Part shown: positions 23,472-31,117 of the stretch, in pieces
Numbering within the stretch: the first letter of the stretch is position 1
Layout: every line of letters begins with the position of its first letter
DNA from: Candidatus Uhrbacteria bacterium
Lineage (GTDB): Bacteria; Patescibacteria; ABY1; SG8-24; GWF2-40-263
NCBI GenBank assembly: GCA_016205975.1
Contig: JACQSK010000002.1
Location: 1 to 49,271, forward strand
Length of the DNA stretch: 49,271 nt
Direction of reading: 5' to 3'
The notes under the pieces: model-generated
What the model saw: the letters and a program-made list of their open reading frames with translations, nothing else
Database searches by the model: none
Told to the model about the DNA's origin: nothing
Program-made: the position numbers and the translations under genes

Positions 23472-23993
23472 TCATTCGGGAAGACCGTGCAAGATGACAC
23501 CACCGAAGAAGCGATGGAAGAAGATTATAGACGTCGAGCCTGAACAGCGAATCGTCTCCTGTCCTTGGAAGTCGGTGATGTCTCCGTTCCAGGTACAGAC
23601 GTAGCGCCAGCCGGACTCTTCGTGAAGGCGAGGTCCACGCGGTTGGAACGCATGGGGCCTTCCTCCAGCCGTGAGTGCATCCTTGAGGAATCGGAAGCAG
23701 TCACGTGCAAGATCTGGATCTCGGTACCTTTCCCTCATTCCGCCGGCGTAGGACTGTGACCACACAGGAACATCGTTGTAGCATACAATCTCCTGTCCAG
23801 CAGAAGTCAGGAATCCCGTGTAGGAATCACGATAGAGCCACGACCCCTCGCGGTAGACGAGCTCTTTGAATCCAGGCGAGCGTTGTGTGTCGCGAGGAGG
23901 AACCGGCAGTCCATTGCCCGCGTAGGTCTGGAGCGTGGCTCGTCCGAGGAAACTGTTCAGGTCGCGAAGAAAGACAGGATCGAGAACGTTCAT
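23472..23993 (-). CDS. DUF5680-like protein
   Basis: 173 residues from the ATG at 23991-23993 with GAGGT about 8 nt upstream. The N-terminal 95 residues match what I know of DUF5680: helix DLNSFLGRATLQTYAGNGLP, then ELVYREGSWLYRDSYTGFLTSAGQEIVCYNDVPVWSQSYAGGM, that is Y-x-E-G-x-W-x-Y-x-D-S-Y-x-G ... P-V-W-x-x-x-Y-x-G. The C-terminal part with YVCTWNGDITDFQGQETI could be a small beta domain. Function of the family is unknown. Own terminator. Confidence 0.75.
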   Translation of the reverse strand: MNVLDPVFLRDLNSFLGRATLQTYAGNGLPVPPRDTQRSPGFKELVYREGSWLYRDSYTGFLTSAGQEIVCYNDVPVWSQSYAGGMRERYRDPDLARDCFRFLKDALTAGGRPHAFQPRGPRLHEESGWRYVCTWNGDITDFQGQETIRCSGSTSIIFFHRFFGGVILHGLPE

Positions 23994-24032
23994 AGTGGAT
24001 ACCTCACTGGGGTCATTACCAGACCCGGGTCT

Positions 24033-24061
24033 TGTCTGTCAAGATAAAATTCGCTACACTG
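24033..24061 (+). promoter_or_regulatory. Promoter of tRNA-His
   Basis: TTGTCT, 17-nt spacer, TACACT, with the start about 10 nt before the tRNA. Confidence 0.65.
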
Positions 24062-24078
24062 CCCGCGCGAGAATTCAT

Positions 24079-24154
24079 GGCGGCTATAGCATAATGGTTA
24101 GTGCACTTGGTTGTGGTCCAAGCTATGAGGGTTCGATTCCCTCTAGCCGCCCCA
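24079..24154 (+). tRNA. tRNA-His (GTG)
   Basis: Encodes the extra G-1 that pairs with C73, diagnostic for tRNA-His. Acceptor GCGGCTA/TAGCCGC, anticodon stem CTTGG/CCAAG with loop TTGTGGT (GTG), T-arm GGGTTCGATTCCC, CCA encoded. Confidence 0.96.
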
Positions 24155-24156
24155 CG

Positions 24157-24188
24157 AAAAAACTCTCAGCGTTGCTGGGAGTTTTTTG
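24157..24188 (+). terminator. Intrinsic terminator after tRNA-His
   Basis: ACTCTCAGC, GTT loop, GCTGGGAGT, then TTTTT, directly after the CCA end. Confidence 0.88.
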
Positions 24189-24281
24189 TTTCAGAGACCT
24201 CTGCAAGGGGACGCACGCCCCTAAAGGGGCTTTGAATTCAGTTTGTAGATCTCTCCTCAACTTTTGCCGGCGTTGGGATGC

Positions 24282-24287
24282 TATACT
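24282..24287 (+). promoter_or_regulatory. Extended -10 box of the leaderless msrA transcript
   Basis: TGC-TATACT ends 9 nt before the ATG at 24297, the same arrangement as xer. Confidence 0.65.
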
Positions 24288-24296
24288 GAACTCACT

Positions 24297-24785
24297 ATGC
24301 GTAAAAAAATTTCTGTGCTTGCGGGCGGATGCTTTTGGGGAATGGAAGAGTTGTTCCGTCGTCTGCCCGGCGTGCTTGATACCGAGGTTGGATATACGGG
24401 CGGGGAGAATGACGCTCCTACCTACGGGAACCATCCAGGACACGCTGAGGCGCTTCAGGTGACCTACGACGCGGACGTGCTTTCGTATCAGGGTCTGCTT
24501 GATTTTTTCTTTCGTATCCATAACCCCACGACCCTCAACCGCCAAGGCCAGGACATCGGCACCTCCTACCGCTCGGCGATTTTTTACGCAGACGAGCAGG
24601 AGAAGCAGGAGGCCGAGGCGTTTATTGCACGCGTGAACGCATCGGGGCGCTGGAAGGATCCGGTCGCAACGACCCTTGAACCGCTCACGCGATTTTTTCC
24701 GGCGGAAGCAGAACACCAAGAGTATCTTCAACGCACCCCTCAGGGGTATACCTGTCACGCGATTCGCTTCGGGAGTTACCTTTAG
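24297..24785 (+). CDS. msrA: Peptide methionine sulfoxide reductase A
   Basis: 162 residues from the ATG at 24297. AGGCFWGMEELFRRLPGV carries the catalytic Cys (about 12) in G-C-F-W-G; EVGYTGGENDAPTYG and HAEALQVTYD follow; then FFRIHNPTTLNRQGQDIGTSYRSAIF, all MsrA hallmarks. It repairs S-methionine sulfoxide in proteins. No MsrB domain is fused. No Cys near the C-terminus other than YTCHAIRFG, which might serve as resolving Cys. Confidence 0.95.
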   Translation: MRKKISVLAGGCFWGMEELFRRLPGVLDTEVGYTGGENDAPTYGNHPGHAEALQVTYDADVLSYQGLLDFFFRIHNPTTLNRQGQDIGTSYRSAIFYADEQEKQEAEAFIARVNASGRWKDPVATTLEPLTRFFPAEAEHQEYLQRTPQGYTCHAIRFGSYL

Positions 24786-24807
24786 ACATCCACCCACACT
24801 GCCCTAC

Positions 24808-24836
24808 TTGACCGCATTTTATCGTTGAGATACTAT
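24808..24836 (+). promoter_or_regulatory. Promoter of the gene at 24910
   Basis: TTGACC, 17-nt spacer, TACTAT. Both hexamers are identical to those in front of the putative RNA at 13505-13894. Confidence 0.7.
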
Positions 24837-24909
24837 TGCGCGCGTTCGCTCAAAAGGGCGATCACTGTGCCGGTGCGGCCTCACCGGTGACCTGGCAATG
24901 AGGTACTCC

Positions 24910-25893
24910 ATGCATCGCATTCTCTCGATCCACATCCAGCGCTTCCGACTGGGCACCATGACCCTCCTGCTCGCCACCGGCTCGGCTTCCGACATCGCGT
25001 CCCACGTGCGGGACGAGATCGTGAACAAGGTGAACCTCGTCTCGGGCGGCGTGCGCCAGGACGGCGCGCGGGCGATGGTGCTCTACGTGGAGGACACGGG
25101 CGACACGGACAAGGCCAAGGCGACCGCGATTTCGAGCGACCTGGTCAAGGCGATCCTGAACGGCTACAACCAGGACACCTGGACCTTCTTCTCCGCCTTC
25201 GTGAGCCTCAAGGACGGCATCCAGGCCGCGATCGGCAGCTCGTCGATCAAGGACCAGGACGCGGTCCAGAGCTTCGCCAAGGACTTCGGCCGGGCGATTT
25301 TCCAGGACGACGGCCTCATGGATGGCACCAAGACCCTGTTCCTGTTCGCCCCCGACTCCGATCGCTACGTGATGGCGTTCAAGGGAAACGGGAAGACCAT
25401 CCTCGCGCAGCCCTACGGACCGAACCTCACCCGCTACACGTTCGCGGGCGCGAACCTCGTGGCGGCCAGGGCCCTCACGGGTGACATCGCGACGATGTCG
25501 TTCAAGAAGATCGAGGCCAAGCTCGAGGACAAGAAGGGCGAGGGGACCGACTGGGACAAGACGAGCCTGGGCAGCGTCCAGATCGACGACCTGTCCCTGG
25601 GCAACCTGATCGGCAAGAGTGCCTGGACCATCGTCGTGAGCGGCAAGTTCGGCAACATGCAGGCGCTGCAGACCCTCACCGTCACCAAGGACGGCGACAG
25701 CCTGCAGATCACCCGCCATCCGCCCATCGGCGTGGACGACATGGTGGCGAGCTACGGCTCCCCGATCCGCTCCGACGGGACGAGCGTCACGTTCGTGAAC
25801 CGCAACGGCGGCGCGAACTCCGTCACGCGCGTGCCCCTCTCGTCGCTCCCCAGCAAGGTGAAGAGCGCCTTCACCCACGGGGCCACGGTCTAG
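24910..25893 (+). CDS. Hypothetical protein with strongly C-biased codons
   Basis: 327 residues from the ATG at 24910, preferred over 24898 because GAGG lies 6 nt upstream. Soluble, Lys/Asp-rich, with GKTILAQPYGPNLTRYTF and DKTSLGSVQIDDLSLGNLIGKS segments; no family, signal peptide or membrane helix recognised. Third codon positions are overwhelmingly C or G (GGC, AAG, ACC, CTC), sharper than in the adjacent housekeeping genes, so it may be highly expressed or recently acquired. It has its own promoter and a terminator that is duplicated at 27066-27114. Confidence 0.75.
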   Translation: MHRILSIHIQRFRLGTMTLLLATGSASDIASHVRDEIVNKVNLVSGGVRQDGARAMVLYVEDTGDTDKAKATAISSDLVKAILNGYNQDTWTFFSAFVSLKDGIQAAIGSSSIKDQDAVQSFAKDFGRAIFQDDGLMDGTKTLFLFAPDSDRYVMAFKGNGKTILAQPYGPNLTRYTFAGANLVAARALTGDIATMSFKKIEAKLEDKKGEGTDWDKTSLGSVQIDDLSLGNLIGKSAWTIVVSGKFGNMQALQTLTVTKDGDSLQITRHPPIGVDDMVASYGSPIRSDGTSVTFVNRNGGANSVTRVPLSSLPSKVKSAFTHGATV

Positions 25894-25906
25894 TCGCACA
25901 GAGCTC

Positions 25907-25955
25907 CAGGCTACTCCCCGCGTCTCTCACGAGTATGAGACGCGGGTTTTTTGTT
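25907..25955 (+). terminator. Intrinsic terminator, copy 1 of a duplicated 49-bp element
   Basis: CCCGCGTCTC/GAGACGCGGG stem with 10-nt loop, then TTTTTT. The 49 bp recur at 27066-27114 with one substitution. Confidence 0.92.
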
Positions 25956-26081
25956 GGAGAGATTTGTGCGTAGGGGGGAGGTCGCTTGGTTGACAGGCAT
26001 GATTCTCTACGCTCTCTTGAGCGTCCACGTTCTTTTCATTTCTACTCGTCTGCCTAGCCGGTCTGTCTCAAGGAGTCGAAC

Positions 26082-26408
26082 ATGAAGTATACGGAACTCG
26101 AGCGGCTGGCGCGCGAGGAAGCGGCTAGAGTCCGTGGCACGCGCGTCGGGCGGCTCAAGAGGTTCGTCGTCGAGTCGATCCGTGAGGCGCGGGACAACCT
26201 CGAGGACTCTGGGAACTTTGGCTTCCCCTGTTTGCTCCCTGGTATCTCTGGGATTTTTTTGATCTTTTTGGAGGGAACGACTGGGATCTTATTCCCTGAG
26301 GACATGTCAGGCCGGCTTTTCTTGCTGGGACTAAGCCTTATCCTGGCAGGGTCTGCCCATTCCTTGGATTCCCGCGGCCGTGCGCGTCCGCAAGGAGATC
26401 TGGGGTAA
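26082..26408 (+). CDS. Small membrane protein; possibly the 5' part of a frameshifted gene
   Basis: 108 residues with AAGGAG upstream of the ATG. A basic helical N-terminus (YTELERLAREEAARVRGTRV) is followed by two membrane helices (about 48-65, PCLLPGISGIFLIFLEG; about 77-92, RLFLLGLSLILAGS). The last 15 residues (Arg/Pro/Gly-rich) look like a non-native tail. The +1 frame is open from 26335 and continues without a break into the next ORF, so the two may be one gene with a frameshift (programmed, mutational or sequencing error). Otherwise they overlap by 29 nt. Confidence 0.6.
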   Translation: MKYTELERLAREEAARVRGTRVGRLKRFVVESIREARDNLEDSGNFGFPCLLPGISGIFLIFLEGTTGILFPEDMSGRLFLLGLSLILAGSAHSLDSRGRARPQGDLG

Positions 26409-27042
26409 GCCGGAGAAGGCGGTTGTCCAAAGTGTGCCGAGCGAGGTGGCCATTCCCCGCATGAGGGAGCGGCTCTCCGAGCTTGAACGGGAGCTTCTGG
26501 GCGAAGGGAGCCGTTACCGGGTGCACTACGTGCTCGTGCGCGAAAGGCTTGCACGGGCGTGTCGTCTGCGCGAGCAGATTGACGCGAGTTTGCGCGAGAA
26601 CAACGCCGAGTTCATGCGCGATTTGCGCGAGCGCGTGAACGACGCCGTCCTCCGGCTGAACATGACGCTCTCCGAGATCGACGGTTTCCGCGCGAAAGTT
26701 GAGACGTATCTCGCCGAGGTTCGTAGCGAGATCGCCGGATTGGATCCGGTTCTGCAGCGCCTGGGACTCGTCCGCGAAGCCGAAATGCTGGTGGGCGAGA
26801 TTCCGGAAATAGAGGCCGAGGCCACGGCGCTCATCGACAGCGCCCTCGCGACGATCGAGCGGCGCATGCTGGGCCTTCGCGCGAACGTCGAGGAGTGCTT
26901 CCTCGACCACGGCATCCCGCTTTGCGACCTGCTCGCGATCAACCCCGAGCCGGCGCGTGAGCAGGATGCCCTGTACGCGCTCGCCGAGCTCGATCGGCGC
27001 ATCGAGAACTTCCACCCAGAAATGCTGCGCGAGCCGACGTAG
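26380..27042 (+). CDS. Coiled-coil protein, possible 3' part of the frameshifted gene
   Basis: 220 residues if it begins at GTG 26380, but no ribosome site precedes this codon. The frame is open upstream to 26335 and there encodes hydrophobic sequence (GLPIPWIPAAVRVRKEI) fitting the end of a membrane hairpin. The rest is an almost fully helical, Glu/Arg/Leu-rich coiled coil (about 25-210), for example RERLSELERELLGEGSRYRV. Family unknown. Terminated by copy 2 of the duplicated terminator. Confidence 0.65.
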   Translation: MRVRKEIWGKPEKAVVQSVPSEVAIPRMRERLSELERELLGEGSRYRVHYVLVRERLARACRLREQIDASLRENNAEFMRDLRERVNDAVLRLNMTLSEIDGFRAKVETYLAEVRSEIAGLDPVLQRLGLVREAEMLVGEIPEIEAEATALIDSALATIERRMLGLRANVEECFLDHGIPLCDLLAINPEPAREQDALYALAELDRRIENFHPEMLREPT

Positions 27043-27065
27043 TCGAGCTTAGCTCGATGCCGTTC

Positions 27066-27114
27066 AGGCTACTCTCCGCGTCTCTCACGAGTATGAGACG
27101 CGGGTTTTTTGTTA
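27066..27114 (+). terminator. Intrinsic terminator, copy 2 of a duplicated 49-bp element
   Basis: Identical to 25907-25955 except for one C-to-T change just before the stem. It includes the same loop and T6 tail. Confidence 0.92.
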
Positions 27115-27183
27115 GGATAGAGTACAAGTCGAGGACACACTGAGGGTGTATCGAATACATATCCGTGAGCGCCATACGGAAAG

Positions 27184-27208
27184 AAAAACCCTGTTCGTGA
27201 GAACAAGG
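27184..27208 (-). terminator. Intrinsic terminator of the DUF3307-like gene
   Basis: Read leftward CCTTGTTC, TCAC loop, GAACAGGG, TTTTT; 10 nt after the stop. Confidence 0.85.
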
Positions 27209-27218
27209 CGAGGGCGAC

Positions 27219-27584
27219 TTACAGCCAACCCAAGAGGATGAGCGGCACGAGCGTGAGCAGGTGGAGCGTTTGGTCCAGCCAGATCGTCTTCACCAGGATG
27301 TCGCGCGCCTTGAGGGCGTCCACGAGGAAGTGCGCGAGGAAGATCGCAGGAAACGCCCAGAGGTTCGCGTCCGTGCCCGAGAGCTTGGCCGTCACCACGA
27401 ACGCGGCCGTGTAGGTCACGCAATGGTAGAGGAGCACTTCCCAGGGGCCGGCGCAGTCGACCGCAGGATCGTAGTGCTTTGGACACTTCTTCATGGCCAT
27501 CCAGGCGCTCTGGAGGCCGAAGTCGCCCACGAAGTGCACGGCACCCCACAAGAGGAGTGCAAAGAGAAGCGCATGCATGTCCAT
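27219..27584 (-). CDS. DUF3307-like integral membrane protein
   Basis: 121 residues with about four membrane segments. HFVGDFGLQSAWMAMKK near the N-terminus (17-33), then LLYHCVTYTAAFVV, AHFLVDALKARD and LDQTLHLLTL, reproduce the H-x3-D-F-x-L-Q / H-x2-x-Y / H-F-x-x-D / D-Q-x2-H pattern of DUF3307. Function unknown; the conserved His and Asp in the membrane suggest metal or proton chemistry. Two Cys (PKHYDPAVDCAG) are exported or near the surface. Divergent from the TrmB-like regulator with a palindrome between. Confidence 0.8.
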   Translation of the reverse strand: MDMHALLFALLLWGAVHFVGDFGLQSAWMAMKKCPKHYDPAVDCAGPWEVLLYHCVTYTAAFVVTAKLSGTDANLWAFPAIFLAHFLVDALKARDILVKTIWLDQTLHLLTLVPLILLGWL

Positions 27585-27653
27585 GAGACCCCTTTGCCGT
27601 TTGTCGGCTCTGACTCCAGACTATCACGGCTCCTCTTTCCGCCCAGAGCAGGT

Positions 27654-27669
27654 GTCGAGTTTCTCGACA
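27654..27669. promoter_or_regulatory. Operator-like palindrome between the DUF3307-like and TrmB-like genes
   Basis: TGTCGAG-TT-CTCGACA has perfect 7-bp arms, lies 41 nt before the TrmB-like ATG and just upstream of TTGACT (27675-27680). It is a plausible site for autoregulation. Confidence 0.5.
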
Positions 27670-27710
27670 ACATTTTGACTGGGCGGCTGGGACGTGAGAT
27701 CGTACCGTAT

Positions 27711-28481
27711 ATGCGCATGCACTACTCTGCTGATTTGGTCCAGGGACTCGAGGCGTACGGCCTTGATAAAAAAGAAGCCAAGGTTTACTTGGCGGCGTTG
27801 GAGCTGGGCCCCACGAGCGTCCTCGAGTTGTCGCGGCGCACGAGTTTGCCGCGCACGACGCTGTATCCAATTTTGGAACGGCTCAAGATGCAAGGCGTGT
27901 TCCGTGTGGGAAAAAAGAAATCCACGACCGTGTTCACGGCCGAGGCGCCCGCGCGGCTGAGTGAGCGCATGCACGAGCGGGAGAACGAGCTTCAGAAGAG
28001 CGTGCCGGCGCTTGAGCTGTTACAGGAGACCGCGCATGGGGGGCCGGGCGTCACGTTTTATGAAGGGACGGATGGGTTCAAGCGGCTGTGGAAGCAGATT
28101 TTGGATTCGGGCGTGAAGGAGTATCGGTTGCTGACTTCGGGAGTGGGGCTACGGGATTACGTGAAGGAAACCTACTTGGTGGAGCGTGTGATTGCAGAGC
28201 GCAAGAAGCGCGGTATGAAAAGTTTACAGCTCATCCGCGACAGCCGCGTGGCGCGCCAGATCATCTCCAAGGATTCAGAGGAGCTGCGCGAGTCGCGTCT
28301 GCTCCCTTCAGACATCGACCTGCCCGCGACGGTCATCATCTTTGCCGACCAGGTCGCGTTTGTGACGACGCGGCGGGAGAACATGATGATTATTTTGGCA
28401 AGTGGAGATGTGGCCGTGACGTATCGGACGCTGTTTGATCTTGTGTGGAACAAGGCGCAAAGAGTTTCTTCAAACCTATGA
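27711..28481 (+). CDS. TrmB-family transcriptional regulator
   Basis: 256 residues from the ATG at 27711; the frame is open much further upstream but that part is antisense to the DUF3307-like gene. A winged helix-turn-helix covers about 8-78 (LEAYGLDKKEAKVYLAALEL, then LSRRTSLPRTTLYPILERLKMQGV). A coiled linker and a C-terminal effector domain with GVTFYEGTDGFKRLWKQIL follow, the TrmB_C-like pattern found in stand-alone bacterial members. In archaea TrmB binds sugars; the ligand here is unknown. Its stop overlaps the polA start (ATGA), an unusual coupling of a regulator to a DNA polymerase. Confidence 0.87.
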   Translation: MRMHYSADLVQGLEAYGLDKKEAKVYLAALELGPTSVLELSRRTSLPRTTLYPILERLKMQGVFRVGKKKSTTVFTAEAPARLSERMHERENELQKSVPALELLQETAHGGPGVTFYEGTDGFKRLWKQILDSGVKEYRLLTSGVGLRDYVKETYLVERVIAERKKRGMKSLQLIRDSRVARQIISKDSEELRESRLLPSDIDLPATVIIFADQVAFVTTRRENMMIILASGDVAVTYRTLFDLVWNKAQRVSSNL

Positions 28482-31102
28482 GCGCACCCAAACACACTTT
28501 TCTCCTGCTTGACGGCAACGCCCTGCTGCACCGCGCCTGGCACGCGATTCCTCCCCTGACGACCAAGGACGGCCTGGTGGTGAACGCCGTGTATGGGTTT
28601 GCCATGGTCGTGGAGAAGATGATCGAGCGCTACCAGCCGGACTACATGGCGGTCGCGTGGGACCTGCCAGGCGAGACATTTCGTCACAAGCTCTACCCAG
28701 AGTACAAGGCGCAGCGCGAGAAGAAAGAACAGGAGCTCTATGACCAGATCCCCATCATCCAAAAAATCCTGTCGGCGTTTGGAGTTCCGTCGGTGTCAGA
28801 GGAAGGTTTTGAGGCCGACGACGTGATCGGCACGCTCGCTCGCGAGGCGCGCCAAAAAAAAATGGCGACGATGATCGTGACGGGAGATCTCGATAGTCTC
28901 CAGCTGGTGGATGACGACACGTCCGTTCTCTTTTTTCAAAAAGGGATCAGTGAAACCAAACACTATGACGAGGCAGCGGTACAGGAACGCTACGGACTCG
29001 CGCCCGCGCAGCTCATCGATTACAAAGCGCTGCGCGGTGATCCCAGCGACAACCTCCCTGGCATTGCGGGTATTGGCGAGAAGACCGCGACGGATTTGCT
29101 TCAGCGGTATGGCTCGATTGAAGGAATCTACCAGGCGCTCCCGCAGATCGAGGAGAAGGTTGCCAAGAAACTGCGCGGTCAAGAGGATCGGGTGGAGGCG
29201 TCCAAGGTTTTGGTGTCGATCGTCCGCGAAGTCAAAACAGGTTTTCGTTTTGATGAGGCCAAGCGGAAGGAACCGGATCTCAAGAGGCTCCTGCCGCTCT
29301 ATCGCGATTTGGAGTTTCGTACGCTCCTGAAAAAATACGCAGAGGCAAAAGTCGTGAGTCCGAGACCGCAGCCAGGGCTCGTGAGGAACAACATCCAGAT
29401 CGTCCGGGACGCGGACAAAGTGCAGAGAACATTCTCTCCAGGCTCAACTCTTGGCGTGCTCATTGCTGAGCAGGCGCCCGATTTGTTTGGCGCCACGGTC
29501 GCGGCGGCCGCACTCTCCGACGGGAAGCAGACGATCGTTGTCATGAACCCTACCAAGGAAGCGCTTACGCGTCTTCAAAGCATTCTTGGCAAAGCATCGC
29601 TCGTTGTGACCCACGATCTGAAGCATCTCATGCATCAGCTCTGTGTGCCGATTACCACGCCGGCTTTTGACATCATGATTGCCTCTTACTTGCTGCATTC
29701 CGGAACGCGCGTCCACGACCTCACCTCTGCCGCATATCAGACACTCGGTCAGACGCTCCCTGAGGTGCCGACGACTTTTGCGAAAGAAAGAGAGTACCAG
29801 ACGCTTGGGTCCATCGCGGCCGCTCTTCCCGCGCTCGCGGTTAAGATGCGTTCGATGATGGAAGCCGTGAGCCTGACGAAGGTGTTCGATGACATCGAGA
29901 TGCCGCTTGTCCCAGTGCTTTATAAGATGGAACGTGAAGGCATCGAACTCAACGGCGAAAGCCTGGCGGTTTTTTCTCTATCGCTCAAAAAACGTATTGA
30001 CGCATTGACGGAGCCTATTCATCAAGCCGCGGGCACGGATTTCAACATCAACTCCCCTTCTCAACTTGCGGAAGTTTTGTTTGAGAAGATGCATCTTCCC
30101 ACCAAGGGAATCAAAAAAACGAAGTCCGGATTTTCAACGGCCGCGCCGGAGCTGGAGAAACTGTGGGACGCGCATGCGATCATTCCGCTGCTTTCTGAAT
30201 ATCGTGAGCTCACCAAACTCCAATCAACGTATGTGGAGGCGCTTCCAAAACTTGTGGCGCAGGACGGCCGCGTGCACACCAGCTACAACCAAACCGTCGC
30301 GGCAACGGGACGCCTGTCTTCTTCGGATCCGAACTTGCAGAACATTCCCGTTAAGACGGAACTCGGGCGCGAGATTCGTCGGGCGTTCGTGGCGCCGCGT
30401 GGCAGAGTGCTTGTGGCCGCAGATTACAGCCAGATTGAGTTGCGACTGGCCGCCGTGATCGCACAAGACAAACCGTTCATCGCCGCGTTCCGGGAAGGAG
30501 CGGATATTCATACGCGCACGGCCGCGGAGGTGTGGGGCGTGGAGGAAGAGCAGGTCACCAAGGAGCAGCGCCGTGCAGCCAAGGCGATCAATTTTGGGAT
30601 CATCTATGGCATGGGGCCACGTTCGCTCTCGCGGTCGACGGGTCTTACCATGGACCAAGCAAAAGAATTTATCGATCGTTATTTTCAAATTCATCACGCC
30701 GTGCGCGACTATCTCGATCACACAAAAGTTTTGGCGCACACGCAGGGGTATGTGGAGACGCTGTTCGGGCGGCGACGGTCTTTTCCCGAGATTCAGTCTG
30801 GCGTGCCCATGCTCGTCGCTCAAGCCGAGCGCATGGCGATCAACATGCCTGTGCAAGGGACGGCGGCTGACATTATGAAGATGGCGATGTTGCGCGTGGA
30901 CGGCTGGCTTGCAAAGAGCCAATGGCCGGCCTCGATGCTCTTGCAGGTACACGACGAGTTGGTGCTGGAAGTCGATAAGGACGCGGTCGCGGCCGTTGCG
31001 CGCGGCGTGCGAGAGATGATGGAGGGCGTGGGGGCATTTGAGGTGCCGCTTGTGGTTGACATTGAGGTGGGAAAGAATTGGGGTGAGATGGAGCCTTTGT
31101 GA
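28478..31102 (+). CDS. polA: DNA polymerase I
   Basis: 874 residues from the ATG at 28478. The 5'-nuclease domain (about 1-290) has FLLLDGNALLHRAWHA, FEADDVIGTLA, VTGDLDSLQLV, and a helix-hairpin-helix DNLPGIAGIGEKTA. The middle domain (about 310-470) has the size of the 3'-5' exonuclease but lacks the first D-x-E motif, so proofreading is probably lost, as in Taq and Bacillus enzymes. The polymerase domain has TGRLSSSDPNLQNIPV, motif A VAADYSQIELRLA (Asp about 649), motif B RRAAKAINFGIIYGMG (about 698-713) and motif C LQVHDELVLEV (about 822). It fills gaps and removes RNA primers. Coupled to the TrmB-like gene, followed by holA. Confidence 0.97.
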   Translation: MSAPKHTFLLLDGNALLHRAWHAIPPLTTKDGLVVNAVYGFAMVVEKMIERYQPDYMAVAWDLPGETFRHKLYPEYKAQREKKEQELYDQIPIIQKILSAFGVPSVSEEGFEADDVIGTLAREARQKKMATMIVTGDLDSLQLVDDDTSVLFFQKGISETKHYDEAAVQERYGLAPAQLIDYKALRGDPSDNLPGIAGIGEKTATDLLQRYGSIEGIYQALPQIEEKVAKKLRGQEDRVEASKVLVSIVREVKTGFRFDEAKRKEPDLKRLLPLYRDLEFRTLLKKYAEAKVVSPRPQPGLVRNNIQIVRDADKVQRTFSPGSTLGVLIAEQAPDLFGATVAAAALSDGKQTIVVMNPTKEALTRLQSILGKASLVVTHDLKHLMHQLCVPITTPAFDIMIASYLLHSGTRVHDLTSAAYQTLGQTLPEVPTTFAKEREYQTLGSIAAALPALAVKMRSMMEAVSLTKVFDDIEMPLVPVLYKMEREGIELNGESLAVFSLSLKKRIDALTEPIHQAAGTDFNINSPSQLAEVLFEKMHLPTKGIKKTKSGFSTAAPELEKLWDAHAIIPLLSEYRELTKLQSTYVEALPKLVAQDGRVHTSYNQTVAATGRLSSSDPNLQNIPVKTELGREIRRAFVAPRGRVLVAADYSQIELRLAAVIAQDKPFIAAFREGADIHTRTAAEVWGVEEEQVTKEQRRAAKAINFGIIYGMGPRSLSRSTGLTMDQAKEFIDRYFQIHHAVRDYLDHTKVLAHTQGYVETLFGRRRSFPEIQSGVPMLVAQAERMAINMPVQGTAADIMKMAMLRVDGWLAKSQWPASMLLQVHDELVLEVDKDAVAAVARGVREMMEGVGAFEVPLVVDIEVGKNWGEMEPL

Positions 31103-31117
31103 TAAGCTCATGGCACT

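Noticed and set aside
24862..25899. 345-codon open frame on the minus strand
   Set aside because: Opposite the gene at 24910, which has a promoter, SD and terminator. The His/Arg/Val/Gly-rich product is a typical complement artefact.
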